This document shows, piece after piece, positions 34,353 through 43,175 of a DNA stretch of 64,000 bases. How positions within the stretch are numbered: position 1 is the stretch's first letter; the number at the start of each line of letters is the position of its first letter. Source of the stretch: Paenibacillus sp. J2TS4 (GTDB taxonomy: Bacteria > Bacillota > Bacilli > Paenibacillales > NBRC-103111); NCBI RefSeq assembly GCF_018403245.1, contig NZ_BOSH01000005.1:124001-188000 (forward strand), read 5' to 3'. The position numbers and the translations under genes are program-made. The notes under the pieces are model-generated. The model was not told the origin of the DNA. It saw nothing but the letters and a program-made list of their open reading frames with translations, and did no database searches.

Positions 34353-37088
34353 TTACTCTTCATCCTTTGCTTGACTCTTCAAGAGCAAGGAGTTAACGAT
34401 TTGCGTGGCGATCGGATGTTTGCCATAGTTGTTCTTCAGCTTCCAGGTAGTTAAGATGAGACGGCCTCGGGAGCTTCTTTGGACGATCAGGGAGCCCCCG
34501 GCCTGCCCGATCCATCCCTGGAAGTATCCGGAGATGATCTCGCTGGTCTCGGTCAGGTTCTCATTGCCAAACATATAGACCACCCGTCCGATCGTGCCTC
34601 CCAGTTTATTATAGTTGCTGAAGGGAACAATATATTCCGGATACAGCTCCTCCATCTCCCATCCCATCTCATGTCGAAGAGGGAGGTCGCCGAAGAACTT
34701 CGGATCGACATAGTTAAAGGAGGAGGTGCGGTCCCAGCTTTCGCCTGGCACCAGCTCACGGAACGTAAACTGGCCTTTGTCCGACAAATGATCTCCTTCC
34801 TCAGCCAGGAACAGCACATGACCGCCATTGCGGTAATATTCCAGCACCGCTTCATCCAGCACGGAGGTAACCACCGCTTCCGCTGATGAAATATGCTCAG
34901 TCAGCACCATCCCGCTTGCTTCAAGAGAGGCTTGGAATTCCGGATCCATCTTATACGCGCACACAGTGACCGGGGATACCTTGCTTCGCGGCGAAATCGT
35001 CAGCTCTTCCTCATTGCTTGCCGCGATTTGTCCATTCATCGTAACCGTCAGCTTCAAGGTATAGAAGGAAGATTTCGACACCGTAGGAACGGTGAACCGG
35101 ATTGCTTCCGGCAATTTGACATAAGCCTGGCTTCCCTCGTTCAATTCGATGCTTCCGGATAACTCTGTACCGGGAATCTCCCATTTCAATATTCCTTGAA
35201 TTGGCCGCAGGTCGTTATTGGACAGAATGATATCCCACGCCTGCTCTTCCCCGCACCAGAGATTGCGGTTCACTCGATCGGCCATAACGATGAAGCTTCC
35301 GTTAAATTCGGCCGCCTTATCGAAGCCGGACTTCAGGCTCCGCGTGTAATCCAGCCATCCGTTCGTCTCCCACTCTACATCCGTAAACTCGGTAACGACA
35401 TATCCGTTGATTTGCGGCCGTTTGCGCATTTCTTCAATCAAGGATTTAACGGCCCGGTACATCCTGCGTTGGGAGTAAACCGATAAATTTTCGATATCCC
35501 CGAAGATTCGGTCTAACTGATATTTTTCAAAGTTCTGAAAGGCGGTCAGAGGCTTTTTGAAATCCTCTCGATGGGTATCGTCCCCCAGGTTGGCGAACCA
35601 TGAAGGCTCTCCCTTATAGTATTCTATTAATTTCTGAACGCTGGGCAGCCCCCATACTCCGAATTCAGATACAATAATAGGCTCTTCCTGCGGTTTATAG
35701 CCTTGCACGTAATTTTTCTCGGGACTTCCCGCCATATATTGGTCCAGATCCGATCTCCACTCTTCGATTTGCTCCGGCACCACGAAATAACGGTGGTAGT
35801 CGTTAATATCCGTTCGGACATGAATCCATCCGGAATTGTCGCATATCAAGCGCGTAGGATCGAGCTTTTTGATATCATCGTACAGGCTCTTTACGTGCTC
35901 CTGCTTTTCCCGGTCGTTCGCCAAATCCCACTCCAATCCCCACTCCTCATTATATAGAGACCATATAAGAATAGATGGATGATTGAAGTCCCGCTCGATC
36001 ATTCCGCGAAGCTCCTGGTAGAACCGTTGTCTGCTCTGAGCCGACCATTTGACCGTATTCGGCGGTTCCGCCCAGATCAGCATTCCCATTCGGTCTGCCC
36101 AATACAGATAGCGGGGAATCTCGATTTTGATATGCTTCCGCAGCAGGTTGAATCCCATCTCCTTAGCGAGCCGGATTTCATTCTGTATCCATTCATCGGA
36201 TGGCGCAACATAGATCGTGTCGGGATAATAGGCTTGATCTAACGCCCCCCGCATGTAAAGCGGCTTGTGGTTGAGCATAAGCTGACCCTGGGCGAATTCG
36301 ATTTTCCTCATGCCAAAATGGGTTCTATACTCATCAAGGATAACATCCTCGTCTTCTTTAATCGTTACGATCAGGTCGTATAGATGAGGCTGCTCCGGAG
36401 ACCACAGAACCGGATTTGGAATGGAGAGGTGATGGTAAGTCTGGTTAGCCTCAATGGTTTCCCGCAAGGTCGCATGGATGCGCTGCGGTTCCTGATGATC
36501 CGTTACCGTATATTCCACGATGACAGGCTCCTTGAACTCACCTGCAACGACCAGTTGCGTCTTAATCGACTCCTCGTCAATATTCGGATGAACATGGGCA
36601 TATTGGATGAAGCATTCGGAACGTAACTCGAGGAAAACCTCCTGCCAAATCCCGCTTATTCTCGTATACCAGCTGCCTTGCTTGCCAATCGGGATTTCTG
36701 CATTATCCTCCGGGTCAAATACTCTCACCGTCAGGCGATTCATTTCCCCATAAACAATAGCCTCAGACACGTCAAATTCAAATGGTGTAAATCCACCTTC
36801 GTGCTCCCCGATGTAAGTTCCATTCAACCATACCCGGGCCTGAAAATCGACAGCTCCAAAAAACAGGTGCATTCTTTTCCCCGCAGGGATTGGATCCACA
36901 ACAAACGACTTCTCGTACCAAGCAGCGCCGCAATAATGCACATATTCCTCTTCTCTTTGCCATATATGCGGCACCTCGACCTGCCGGGAATCGGGCAATC
37001 CTTCCGCAAACCAGGCCTGCCTTTCTCCTTGATCCTTGCGGTCAATTTGAAATTTCCAAGATCCGTTTAAGCTATGTTTCTCTCTCAT
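34353..37088 (-). CDS. Glycoside hydrolase family 2 (beta-galactosidase/glucuronidase-like)
   Basis: The 911-residue protein has the GH2 order: a sugar-binding jelly-roll ('FFGAVDFQARVWLNGTYIGE'), an Ig-like domain, then a TIM barrel. The acid/base is E381 in 'SLYNEEWG' and the nucleophile E567 in 'VTEFTD'. A C-terminal extension of roughly 250 residues includes an Ig-like domain and an alpha/beta region. There is no signal peptide, so it acts on oligosaccharides taken up by the adjacent ABC importer. The ATG follows GGGGGAG. It is the last gene of the operon with a 12-base gap after the permease. The exact glycosidic linkage cannot be assigned. Confidence 0.92.
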   Translation of the reverse strand: MREKHSLNGSWKFQIDRKDQGERQAWFAEGLPDSRQVEVPHIWQREEEYVHYCGAAWYEKSFVVDPIPAGKRMHLFFGAVDFQARVWLNGTYIGEHEGGFTPFEFDVSEAIVYGEMNRLTVRVFDPEDNAEIPIGKQGSWYTRISGIWQEVFLELRSECFIQYAHVHPNIDEESIKTQLVVAGEFKEPVIVEYTVTDHQEPQRIHATLRETIEANQTYHHLSIPNPVLWSPEQPHLYDLIVTIKEDEDVILDEYRTHFGMRKIEFAQGQLMLNHKPLYMRGALDQAYYPDTIYVAPSDEWIQNEIRLAKEMGFNLLRKHIKIEIPRYLYWADRMGMLIWAEPPNTVKWSAQSRQRFYQELRGMIERDFNHPSILIWSLYNEEWGLEWDLANDREKQEHVKSLYDDIKKLDPTRLICDNSGWIHVRTDINDYHRYFVVPEQIEEWRSDLDQYMAGSPEKNYVQGYKPQEEPIIVSEFGVWGLPSVQKLIEYYKGEPSWFANLGDDTHREDFKKPLTAFQNFEKYQLDRIFGDIENLSVYSQRRMYRAVKSLIEEMRKRPQINGYVVTEFTDVEWETNGWLDYTRSLKSGFDKAAEFNGSFIVMADRVNRNLWCGEEQAWDIILSNNDLRPIQGILKWEIPGTELSGSIELNEGSQAYVKLPEAIRFTVPTVSKSSFYTLKLTVTMNGQIAASNEEELTISPRSKVSPVTVCAYKMDPEFQASLEASGMVLTEHISSAEAVVTSVLDEAVLEYYRNGGHVLFLAEEGDHLSDKGQFTFRELVPGESWDRTSSFNYVDPKFFGDLPLRHEMGWEMEELYPEYIVPFSNYNKLGGTIGRVVYMFGNENLTETSEIISGYFQGWIGQAGGSLIVQRSSRGRLILTTWKLKNNYGKHPIATQIVNSLLLKSQAKDEE

Positions 37089-37100
37089 GTTTCTCCCCCA

Positions 37101-37940
37101 TTATTTGATGCCTGTCATTGAAATTCCTTTGATTATATGCCGTTGGAAGAGCAAAAATACAAGTAAAGCAGGGATGCTCGCCAGAACGTTGGAGGCCATA
37201 GGAACAGCCAGATCCGTAGCGAAGATGCTTTGGAACGTCGGGATTCCGACCGGCAGAGTCATCATGGAAGTTTCCTGAGCTACCAGCAGCGGCCAGAGCA
37301 GGTTATTCCAGGACTGCACGAAAATAAAGATACTGACCGCAGCCATCGAGCTTCGGGACAGAGGCCAAATCATTTTCCACCAGATCGTGAAGGTTCCCGC
37401 TCCATCCATCCTCGCCGCTTCCAGCAATTCGTTCGGCAGTTGATCGATAAACTGCTTGAGAATCAGAAAACCGAGCGGCAGCATCATCCCCGGCCAAATC
37501 AGCGCATGATAGCTGTTGACCCAACCGAGATCGACGATCATATCGAATAAGGGGACGACGATCGACTCTACAGGCACCATCAATCCAGCCAGAATAATCG
37601 CGAAGACAATGGTCTTTCCTCTAAAAGGAATGCGGGAAACCGCATAGGCCGCCCATGAACTGAATAAGACGGTAATCGCCGTCTGCACGACGCCGACAAT
37701 GACGCTGTTCAATGTCCATCGCCACATCATTGCTGTTCCGTCGGGTTTCAGAACTTTAATAATACTGTCCAGGGTGAACGGCGGAGCGAATAGTTTGCCG
37801 AGAACTGTCACTGTGGATCCGGGGGGCTTGAACGCGGATATAAACATCCATACGAGCGGCGCCAGCATGAACAAAGCTAATACGTAGCCAATAATATAAG
37901 CCCCAATCCTGCCGTTCTTCCTTCGTTGTATTGTACTCAC
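37101..37940 (-). CDS. Sugar ABC importer permease (MalG-like)
   Basis: The 279-residue permease has six membrane segments and the EAA loop 'EAARMDGAGTFTIWWKMIWP' at about residues 175-194. It ends 'HIIKGISMTGIK', typical of MalG/UgpE-type subunits. The start is a GTG at 37940 with AGAGGTG upstream. It follows the other permease by 18 bases and precedes the GH2 gene. It forms the membrane channel of the importer; the ATPase is supplied from another locus. Confidence 0.94.
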   Translation of the reverse strand: MSTIQRRKNGRIGAYIIGYVLALFMLAPLVWMFISAFKPPGSTVTVLGKLFAPPFTLDSIIKVLKPDGTAMMWRWTLNSVIVGVVQTAITVLFSSWAAYAVSRIPFRGKTIVFAIILAGLMVPVESIVVPLFDMIVDLGWVNSYHALIWPGMMLPLGFLILKQFIDQLPNELLEAARMDGAGTFTIWWKMIWPLSRSSMAAVSIFIFVQSWNNLLWPLLVAQETSMMTLPVGIPTFQSIFATDLAVPMASNVLASIPALLVFLLFQRHIIKGISMTGIK

Positions 37941-37958
37941 GCTTAATTCACCTCTTCC

Positions 37959-38840
37959 CTAGTCCCTGCTCATCATCAGCCTGTATTGAATTAGCGAAAT
38001 CAAAGCAATGGTCAGGAATAGAACGAAAGATACCGCTGCGGCATACCCCGTATCCCATTGCCGAAAGGCGATCTGATAAATATAGTGAACGAGCGGCGTT
38101 GTGGATGTTCCCGGTCCGCCTTTGGTAATAAGCCACGTCTGGCCAAAAAGCTTGAAGGAAGCAATTGTTTGGAGAATCACGACCAACGTGGTGACTCCCT
38201 TCAGCGAAGGCAGCGTAATGTAGCGGAATTTCGCCCATCCATTGGCGCCGTCGATATCTGCTGCTTCATATAAGTCGTCCGGTATTTCCTGAAGTCCGGC
38301 CAGAAACAGAACCATATTAAATCCTGCCGTCCACCAAAGCGTGGCGATCAGGATCGAAAGCCAGCCCATCCCCCAGCTCCCAAACCAGGAAATTTGGGTG
38401 GTTATTCCTAATGAGCTTAGCGTTTCCGCGATCAGACCGGTTTTGGATTGCAAAATAAACACCCAAATACTCCCGATAACCGATACGGAGAGCATATATG
38501 GCATAAAAAAAGCGGTGCGGAGGAAGGTCGTTCCTTTCAGCTTCATATTGACCAGCAGAGCCATTCCCAGCCCCAGAATAACGATCGAGGGGGTAGAGAT
38601 GACAATAAAATATAAGGTATTCCAAAAAGAACTCCAAAATTTATCATCCGACATCATATGATTGTAATTTTGCAAGCCGACAAAGGTTTTCTCCGCACCG
38701 AAGCTGCCGGTGGACAGACTCGTTAAAAATCCTTTAATAATCGGATAGATCCAAAACCATAAGTAGAGAATCATGAAAGGAGCCATAAAGGCCAAAGCAG
38801 TCAAATAATGTTCCAACCTATGGCTTTTCCATTGCTTCAT
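37959..38840 (-). CDS. Sugar ABC importer permease (MalF-like)
   Basis: The 293-residue permease has six membrane segments and the EAA loop 'EAADIDGANGWAKFRYITLP'. 'WLITKGGPGTST' near the C-terminus is the conserved MalF/UgpA-type loop. GGAAGGAG precedes the ATG. It lies between the binding-protein gene and the MalG-like gene. Confidence 0.94.
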   Translation of the reverse strand: MKQWKSHRLEHYLTALAFMAPFMILYLWFWIYPIIKGFLTSLSTGSFGAEKTFVGLQNYNHMMSDDKFWSSFWNTLYFIVISTPSIVILGLGMALLVNMKLKGTTFLRTAFFMPYMLSVSVIGSIWVFILQSKTGLIAETLSSLGITTQISWFGSWGMGWLSILIATLWWTAGFNMVLFLAGLQEIPDDLYEAADIDGANGWAKFRYITLPSLKGVTTLVVILQTIASFKLFGQTWLITKGGPGTSTTPLVHYIYQIAFRQWDTGYAAAVSFVLFLTIALISLIQYRLMMSRD

Positions 38841-38911
38841 GCGTCTCGCTCCTTCCTATGGCAGGATGCGGAATGCCAGGCGGCATCCCACATCATCGCC
38901 AAAGGGTTTGA

Positions 38912-40201
38912 TTATCTGCTCATCAGCTGCTCGGCTTTCTTTTGCGCCTCTTGCAGTCCTTCGTCTACGCTCGCTTGGCCGTAGTTAATTTTGACTAGCG
39001 ATTCAAGAACCGCGTCGTTAACCGCCCCCAGCTTTGGGGAATCCGGCATATACTTCACGTCATCCATTACCGCTGCATAGTCCGCGCGATAAGGCAATGC
39101 TTTGTAATCCTCCGATTCGAGAACGGACGGCTTGGCAGGAACATGTCCCGCTTGTGCCCACATGGCACCGTTCGAGGCTAACCAATCGGCGAATTTGACC
39201 GCCGCGACTTGTTTCTTATGGTCATCCTGCTTAGGAATAATCAAGGTATGCGAATCTCCCCAAGCGGCCGGTTGATCATAAAGCTGCGGGAAGGGAGCGG
39301 CGGCAAAATCGAGCGAGGCTTCCTTCTCGAAGTTCCCCGTAGCCCATACTCCGGTGAAGGTTACCGCTGCTTTAGATGTTTTGAAAATATCATAGCTGTT
39401 GTCACCGATATCAGCCGGCATCAGACCTTCCTTGAGCCAGGTCTGCATCAGTTCCATCGCTTGCTTGCCTTCCGGTGTATCAATAGTCGGTTGACCGTCT
39501 TTAAAATACGTGCCGCCTTGCTGCTGAACAAGCGCGTACCAGATCCAGTACGTAAAGACGTTGTTGCTTCCTACGATCATTGGCGAAACGTCATTAGGCA
39601 AATTCTGCTTCAAGGTTCTCAGCATCTCTGTGAAGCCTTCTGCCCCCGGCTCCATCTTGATGCTTCCGTCTTCATTCAGAAGCCCCGCTTCACCCAGGTA
39701 CTTCTTGTTGTAGTACATGATTACCGCATGAGTGTCGAGCGGAATCGCATAATGCTTACCGTCGCGGACGACCGCATTCTCCTGATTTTTGGCATAGGTC
39801 GACCAATCCAGCCCGGCATCTGCCGCCAAATCATCAATCGATTCAATCATATTGGTCGGCATCAGCTCGGCCAAGTGCGACACGTGGGCAACGGCCACAT
39901 CCGGTGCGGACTTGGATACAAGTGACGATAACAGCTTCGGATAATAATTGTCCCAGTTGTTGTTCATGAACTCGACTTTAATTTCACTTTGGGATTCATT
40001 GAACGCTTTAACCATGTTCTCCATGAATTCTCCATCCGATCCGCTGAACGGGACCCAATATTTGAGTTGAACGACTTCATTGGTTCCTCCCGATTCAGAG
40101 GCGCCTTTATTGCCGTCCTGCGGGTTTTTGGCTGAGCATCCGGCCAAAGCCAAGCTTAGAATCATGATGGCGATTACAAGTTGGTGCGCTGCTCTCTTCA
40201 T
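38912..40201 (-). CDS. Sugar-binding lipoprotein of the GH2-linked ABC importer
   Basis: The 429-residue family-1 binding protein has a lipoprotein signal with lipobox 'LALAGC' near residue 22. The mature part shows the expected 'YWVPFSGSDGEFMENMVKAF', 'PDVAVAHVSHLAELMP' and 'AAVKFADWLASNGAMWA' blocks. The ATG at 40201 is chosen because of AGGGGG upstream. The frame is open for 37 further codons, which would place basic, non-signal sequence in front. A good promoter lies 45-75 bases upstream. It heads the four-gene operon that ends with the GH2 enzyme. Confidence 0.94.
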   Translation of the reverse strand: MKRAAHQLVIAIMILSLALAGCSAKNPQDGNKGASESGGTNEVVQLKYWVPFSGSDGEFMENMVKAFNESQSEIKVEFMNNNWDNYYPKLLSSLVSKSAPDVAVAHVSHLAELMPTNMIESIDDLAADAGLDWSTYAKNQENAVVRDGKHYAIPLDTHAVIMYYNKKYLGEAGLLNEDGSIKMEPGAEGFTEMLRTLKQNLPNDVSPMIVGSNNVFTYWIWYALVQQQGGTYFKDGQPTIDTPEGKQAMELMQTWLKEGLMPADIGDNSYDIFKTSKAAVTFTGVWATGNFEKEASLDFAAAPFPQLYDQPAAWGDSHTLIIPKQDDHKKQVAAVKFADWLASNGAMWAQAGHVPAKPSVLESEDYKALPYRADYAAVMDDVKYMPDSPKLGAVNDAVLESLVKINYGQASVDEGLQEAQKKAEQLMSR

Positions 40202-40245
40202 TCTCTTTTTCCCCCTAAACCAGTGAATTTGATTTCTGCAGTTCC

Positions 40246-40275
40246 AATATAACATTAATAATTGTTTTATATCAA
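40246..40275 (-). promoter_or_regulatory. Promoter of the GH2/ABC operon
   Basis: On the minus strand TTGATA (40275-40270) is followed after 18 bp by TATATT (40251-40246). An 11-mer TTGTAATAAAA just upstream (40282-40292) also occurs, inverted, before the ArsR-type regulator gene. Confidence 0.65.
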
Positions 40276-40334
40276 TATATTTTGTAATAAAAGCTCGAAA
40301 TTTGTTGTTCAAGCTGCCTTTTCATGAAATTATT

Positions 40335-40375
40335 GTAAAAAACAAAAGAAAAACTGCATTTAGTTTTTCTTTTGT
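40335..40375 (-). terminator. Terminator of the ArsR-type regulator gene
   Basis: A 14-bp AT-rich stem (40342-40355 with 40362-40375) is followed on the minus strand by TTTTTTAC. It separates the regulator from the downstream importer operon. Confidence 0.85.
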
Positions 40376-40418
40376 CGTTTTATTATTATTTTAATTGTAA
40401 CAATATTTATTCTATAGT

Positions 40419-41342
40419 TTAAGTGTCGTAACGAATATTCATAATTATTCCTTGCCTATAATTTCCGAAATTCGGCCCAAATAAATTGAGTCCCCCCGCA
40501 TTGACCGCATCTTTTTTCACCCCGATCTGTAAGGAGATATACGGTTTTTCGTTGAGGTTGAGGTCATCGACAGTGACTTCAGAAATTTTGACTCCGTCTA
40601 TAAAACTCCCGTTCTGATTAATCTTCCAATGCTTCAGCAGCCCGTACTGCGTAAAGTAGGTCAACCACCACTCCGGCGTATTGAAGCCCCTTTGCCCTCC
40701 AAAATCCCCGGGGGAGGTCCAGGTGCCTATTTCGATATCATTCACCCACATCGTAATATCCGAAGGCCAGTCCAATTTATGATAAGGAGCCTCCGAACAA
40801 ATTTCGGCGCTGAATTCAATCTCCGTCGCCCTGGCTCCATAAGGAATGCGGTTAGGGTATCGGTATCCTACATAGCCGATTCGAAAATAAAGCAGCTGCG
40901 CTTCCCTTCTTCCCGGCTCATAAAAGGAACGCGGATCATCTTGAATGCCGATATAATCGCGATCGCCCACCAGGCCGCAGCTCGCTTCAGCCTGACAATC
41001 CACATATTCTCCGATGGGCATGTCTATCGTAATGATATTTTTTTCCTTCTGTTTATCATCTGTGAATAAATCGATAATTATGCGATCATAATTTTTGGAG
41101 TTCACTTTCTGGGTTCCCCTGCCGGGTACCAGCTCGGTAATAATCAGATTCACTTCTTCCAGCTTCTTTACGTTCACCGCTGTCGTGGAAAAGGGAAGTC
41201 CAAGCTTTTCGGATAATTCATTTACATTATGCGGACCTGTACTTAATATTTTTAAAATGTTCATACGATGCTCATTAGCGATCACTTTGCTTATTTCCAC
41301 TGCTTGATCCATAGTCAGGTGCAATACTTTGATTTTGGACAC
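40419..41342 (-). CDS. ArsR-type winged-helix regulator with a beta-rich C-terminal domain
   Basis: Residues of about 11-85 form an ArsR winged helix ('ISKVIANEHRMNILKILSTG', 'LGLPFSTTAVNVKKLEEVNL'). The remaining 200 or so residues are rich in Trp, Tyr and Gly ('SDITMWVNDIEIGTWTSPGD', 'NPNFGNYRQ'-like ending) and look like a beta-sandwich. The metal-binding ArsR cysteines are missing, so it probably senses a sugar through the C-terminal domain. The start is uncertain: the frame opens with GTG at 41342, which overlaps GGGAGG, while an ATG ten codons later lacks a good site. It lies upstream of the sugar importer/GH2 operon on the same strand, with its own terminator. Confidence 0.82.
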   Translation of the reverse strand: MSKIKVLHLTMDQAVEISKVIANEHRMNILKILSTGPHNVNELSEKLGLPFSTTAVNVKKLEEVNLIITELVPGRGTQKVNSKNYDRIIIDLFTDDKQKEKNIITIDMPIGEYVDCQAEASCGLVGDRDYIGIQDDPRSFYEPGRREAQLLYFRIGYVGYRYPNRIPYGARATEIEFSAEICSEAPYHKLDWPSDITMWVNDIEIGTWTSPGDFGGQRGFNTPEWWLTYFTQYGLLKHWKINQNGSFIDGVKISEVTVDDLNLNEKPYISLQIGVKKDAVNAGGLNLFGPNFGNYRQGIIMNIRYDT

Positions 41343-41510
41343 CTCCCATTTTTATTACAACAATACTTATAATAATACCAGAAAATCAGTACTATTCAAA
41401 AAAGGGAGTGATTGGAAGCTTGGAGAGCTAGTTAATTGGCTGTTCGACTGGATTTAAGTGTGGGAGATACCAATGATAAAATGGGACGAAATAGGAGAAA
41501 ATAGATAAGC

Positions 41511-41542
41511 ACAAAAAACCTCCCACTGGATAGAGTGGGAGG
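41511..41542 (-). terminator. Rho-independent terminator of the gamma-glutamyl operon
   Basis: CCTCCCACT (41519-41527) pairs perfectly with AGTGGGAGG (41534-41542) across six bases. On the minus strand it is followed by six T residues. It ends the transcript that includes the malic enzyme. Nothing else recognisable lies in 41343-41739. Confidence 0.92.
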
Positions 41543-41739
41543 CCGGACTTGAGAACGAAGGTCAGCCATCATGTCGCACCAAAATGCCTCAGGCCCCGCG
41601 AATTAAAGGCATATGCATCTATTTTGCGCCGAATGCCTTCTCAGTCATTCCCCAGGAAACATTTTAACGGAATCAAAGTAGTCAGGTTATTCGCCCTCTT
41701 TGTCGCCGGACTTCTAGCTAGTACGATGAAAAGGTCGTC

Positions 41740-43161
41740 TTACCTATATTCCTTTGGAATTTTTCTGGCCACTCTCGTATCTAGCGCCGCTTCTACTACG
41801 CGCTCCCTGACCGCCTTGACAATTTTCGGATTAAATACGCTCGGAATAATATGATGCTTATTTCTCTCCTCATCACTAACTATAGAAGCAATCGCTTCGG
41901 CTGCCGCCAGCTTCATCGGTTCGTTAATTTCCGATGCCCGGCAATCGAGCGCACCCCGGAAGATACCTGGGAAACAAAGCACATTATTAATTTGATTCGG
42001 ATAATCCGAACGCCCGGTTGCTACTACGGCCGCAATGTCTTCAATCGCTTCCGGAAGAATTTCGGGAGTCGGATTCGCCATGGCAAAGATGATCGGATCC
42101 GGGGCCATCGTCTTCACATCTTCTCTCGCAAGCAGACCGCCGGAAGAAACACCAATAAATACATCCGCCCCATGCAAGGCATCCTGCAGCGTTCCGGTAA
42201 TCCGTTTCGGATTCGTATGGGCAGCAAACCATTGCTTCATCGGATTCTCATAGGCCTCTCCAGAGACTAGAATCCCTTTACGATCCACTCCAATAAGTTC
42301 TGTAACACCCGCAGCGAGCAATATATTCGCGCAAGCTACTCCGGCCGCTCCGATTCCGCACACAACGACCTTAATATCGCTAATCGATTTGTTAACCAGC
42401 TTGAGCGCATTGATTAACCCGGCATACATGACAACCGCGGTACCATGTTGATCATCGTGGAAGACCGGAATATCCAGTTCCTCCCTAAGCCGTTTTTCGA
42501 TTTCAAAGCAGCGGGGAGAAGAAATATCTTCAAGGTTGATCCCGCCGAAAGCTGTGGAAATGTTTTTGACCGTGCGGATAATTTCCTCTGTATCCTGCGT
42601 CTCCAGGCAGATAGGAAAAGCGTCTATATCTGCGAATTGCTTGAACAGCACCGCCTTTCCTTCCATGACGGGCATAGCCGCCCTTGGTCCGATGTTCCCC
42701 AGGCCAAGCACTGCGCTTCCATCGGAGATAACCGCTACCGTGTTCTTCTTTATACTTAGAGTATGCGCCTTGCCCGGATCCTCTCGTATAGCCTCGCATA
42801 CTCGCGCGACATCCGGGGTATACACTCGGGATAAATCATCGCGGTTTTGTATCGGGCTTTTAGGAACCGTAGCCAGCTTTCCTCCCAAATGAAGCAAGAA
42901 GGTGCGATCCGATACGTGAATGAGCCGGAGTCCCGCTATTTGGGAGAACGCCTCCGTAATTTGCCGGGTCAGCCCTGCATCCGCTACATTGATTGTAATA
43001 TCCCTGACCGTTTCGTTCTTGCCCGCCTCCACAATATCGATCGCCACAATATCTCCGCCGGCTTCGGCCACAGCCGCGGCCACTTCGGCGAACTTGATGT
43101 GCGAATCCATTTCAATCCGGAGAATGATATTCTTCCCTTGAACCAATGAAGATACTTGCAT
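41740..43161 (-). CDS. NAD-dependent malic enzyme with N-terminal ACT domain
   Basis: The 473-residue enzyme has an ACT-like regulatory domain at about residues 1-85. The malic enzyme N-domain follows ('LSRVYTPDVARVCEAI', 'VISDGSAVLGLGNIG', 'FGGINLEDISSPRCFEIE', 'PVFHDDQHGTAVV'), then the NAD-binding Rossmann domain ('VVCGIGAAGVACANILL', 'IFAMANPTPEI'). It decarboxylates malate to pyruvate in the cytoplasm; the ACT domain suggests allosteric control by an amino acid. GGGAGG precedes the ATG. It starts 14 bases after the cytoplasmic gamma-glutamyltransferase. As last gene of the operon it may route glutamate-derived carbon from the TCA cycle to pyruvate. Confidence 0.94.
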   Translation of the reverse strand: MQVSSLVQGKNIILRIEMDSHIKFAEVAAAVAEAGGDIVAIDIVEAGKNETVRDITINVADAGLTRQITEAFSQIAGLRLIHVSDRTFLLHLGGKLATVPKSPIQNRDDLSRVYTPDVARVCEAIREDPGKAHTLSIKKNTVAVISDGSAVLGLGNIGPRAAMPVMEGKAVLFKQFADIDAFPICLETQDTEEIIRTVKNISTAFGGINLEDISSPRCFEIEKRLREELDIPVFHDDQHGTAVVMYAGLINALKLVNKSISDIKVVVCGIGAAGVACANILLAAGVTELIGVDRKGILVSGEAYENPMKQWFAAHTNPKRITGTLQDALHGADVFIGVSSGGLLAREDVKTMAPDPIIFAMANPTPEILPEAIEDIAAVVATGRSDYPNQINNVLCFPGIFRGALDCRASEINEPMKLAAAEAIASIVSDEERNKHHIIPSVFNPKIVKAVRERVVEAALDTRVARKIPKEYR

Positions 43162-43175
43162 TGGATTACCTCCCG

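Noticed and set aside
34067..34454. Leu/Ser/Phe-rich frames in all three rightward phases
   Set aside because: They are translations of the 25-bp tandem repeat, which is open in every phase because of its pyrimidine-rich composition.
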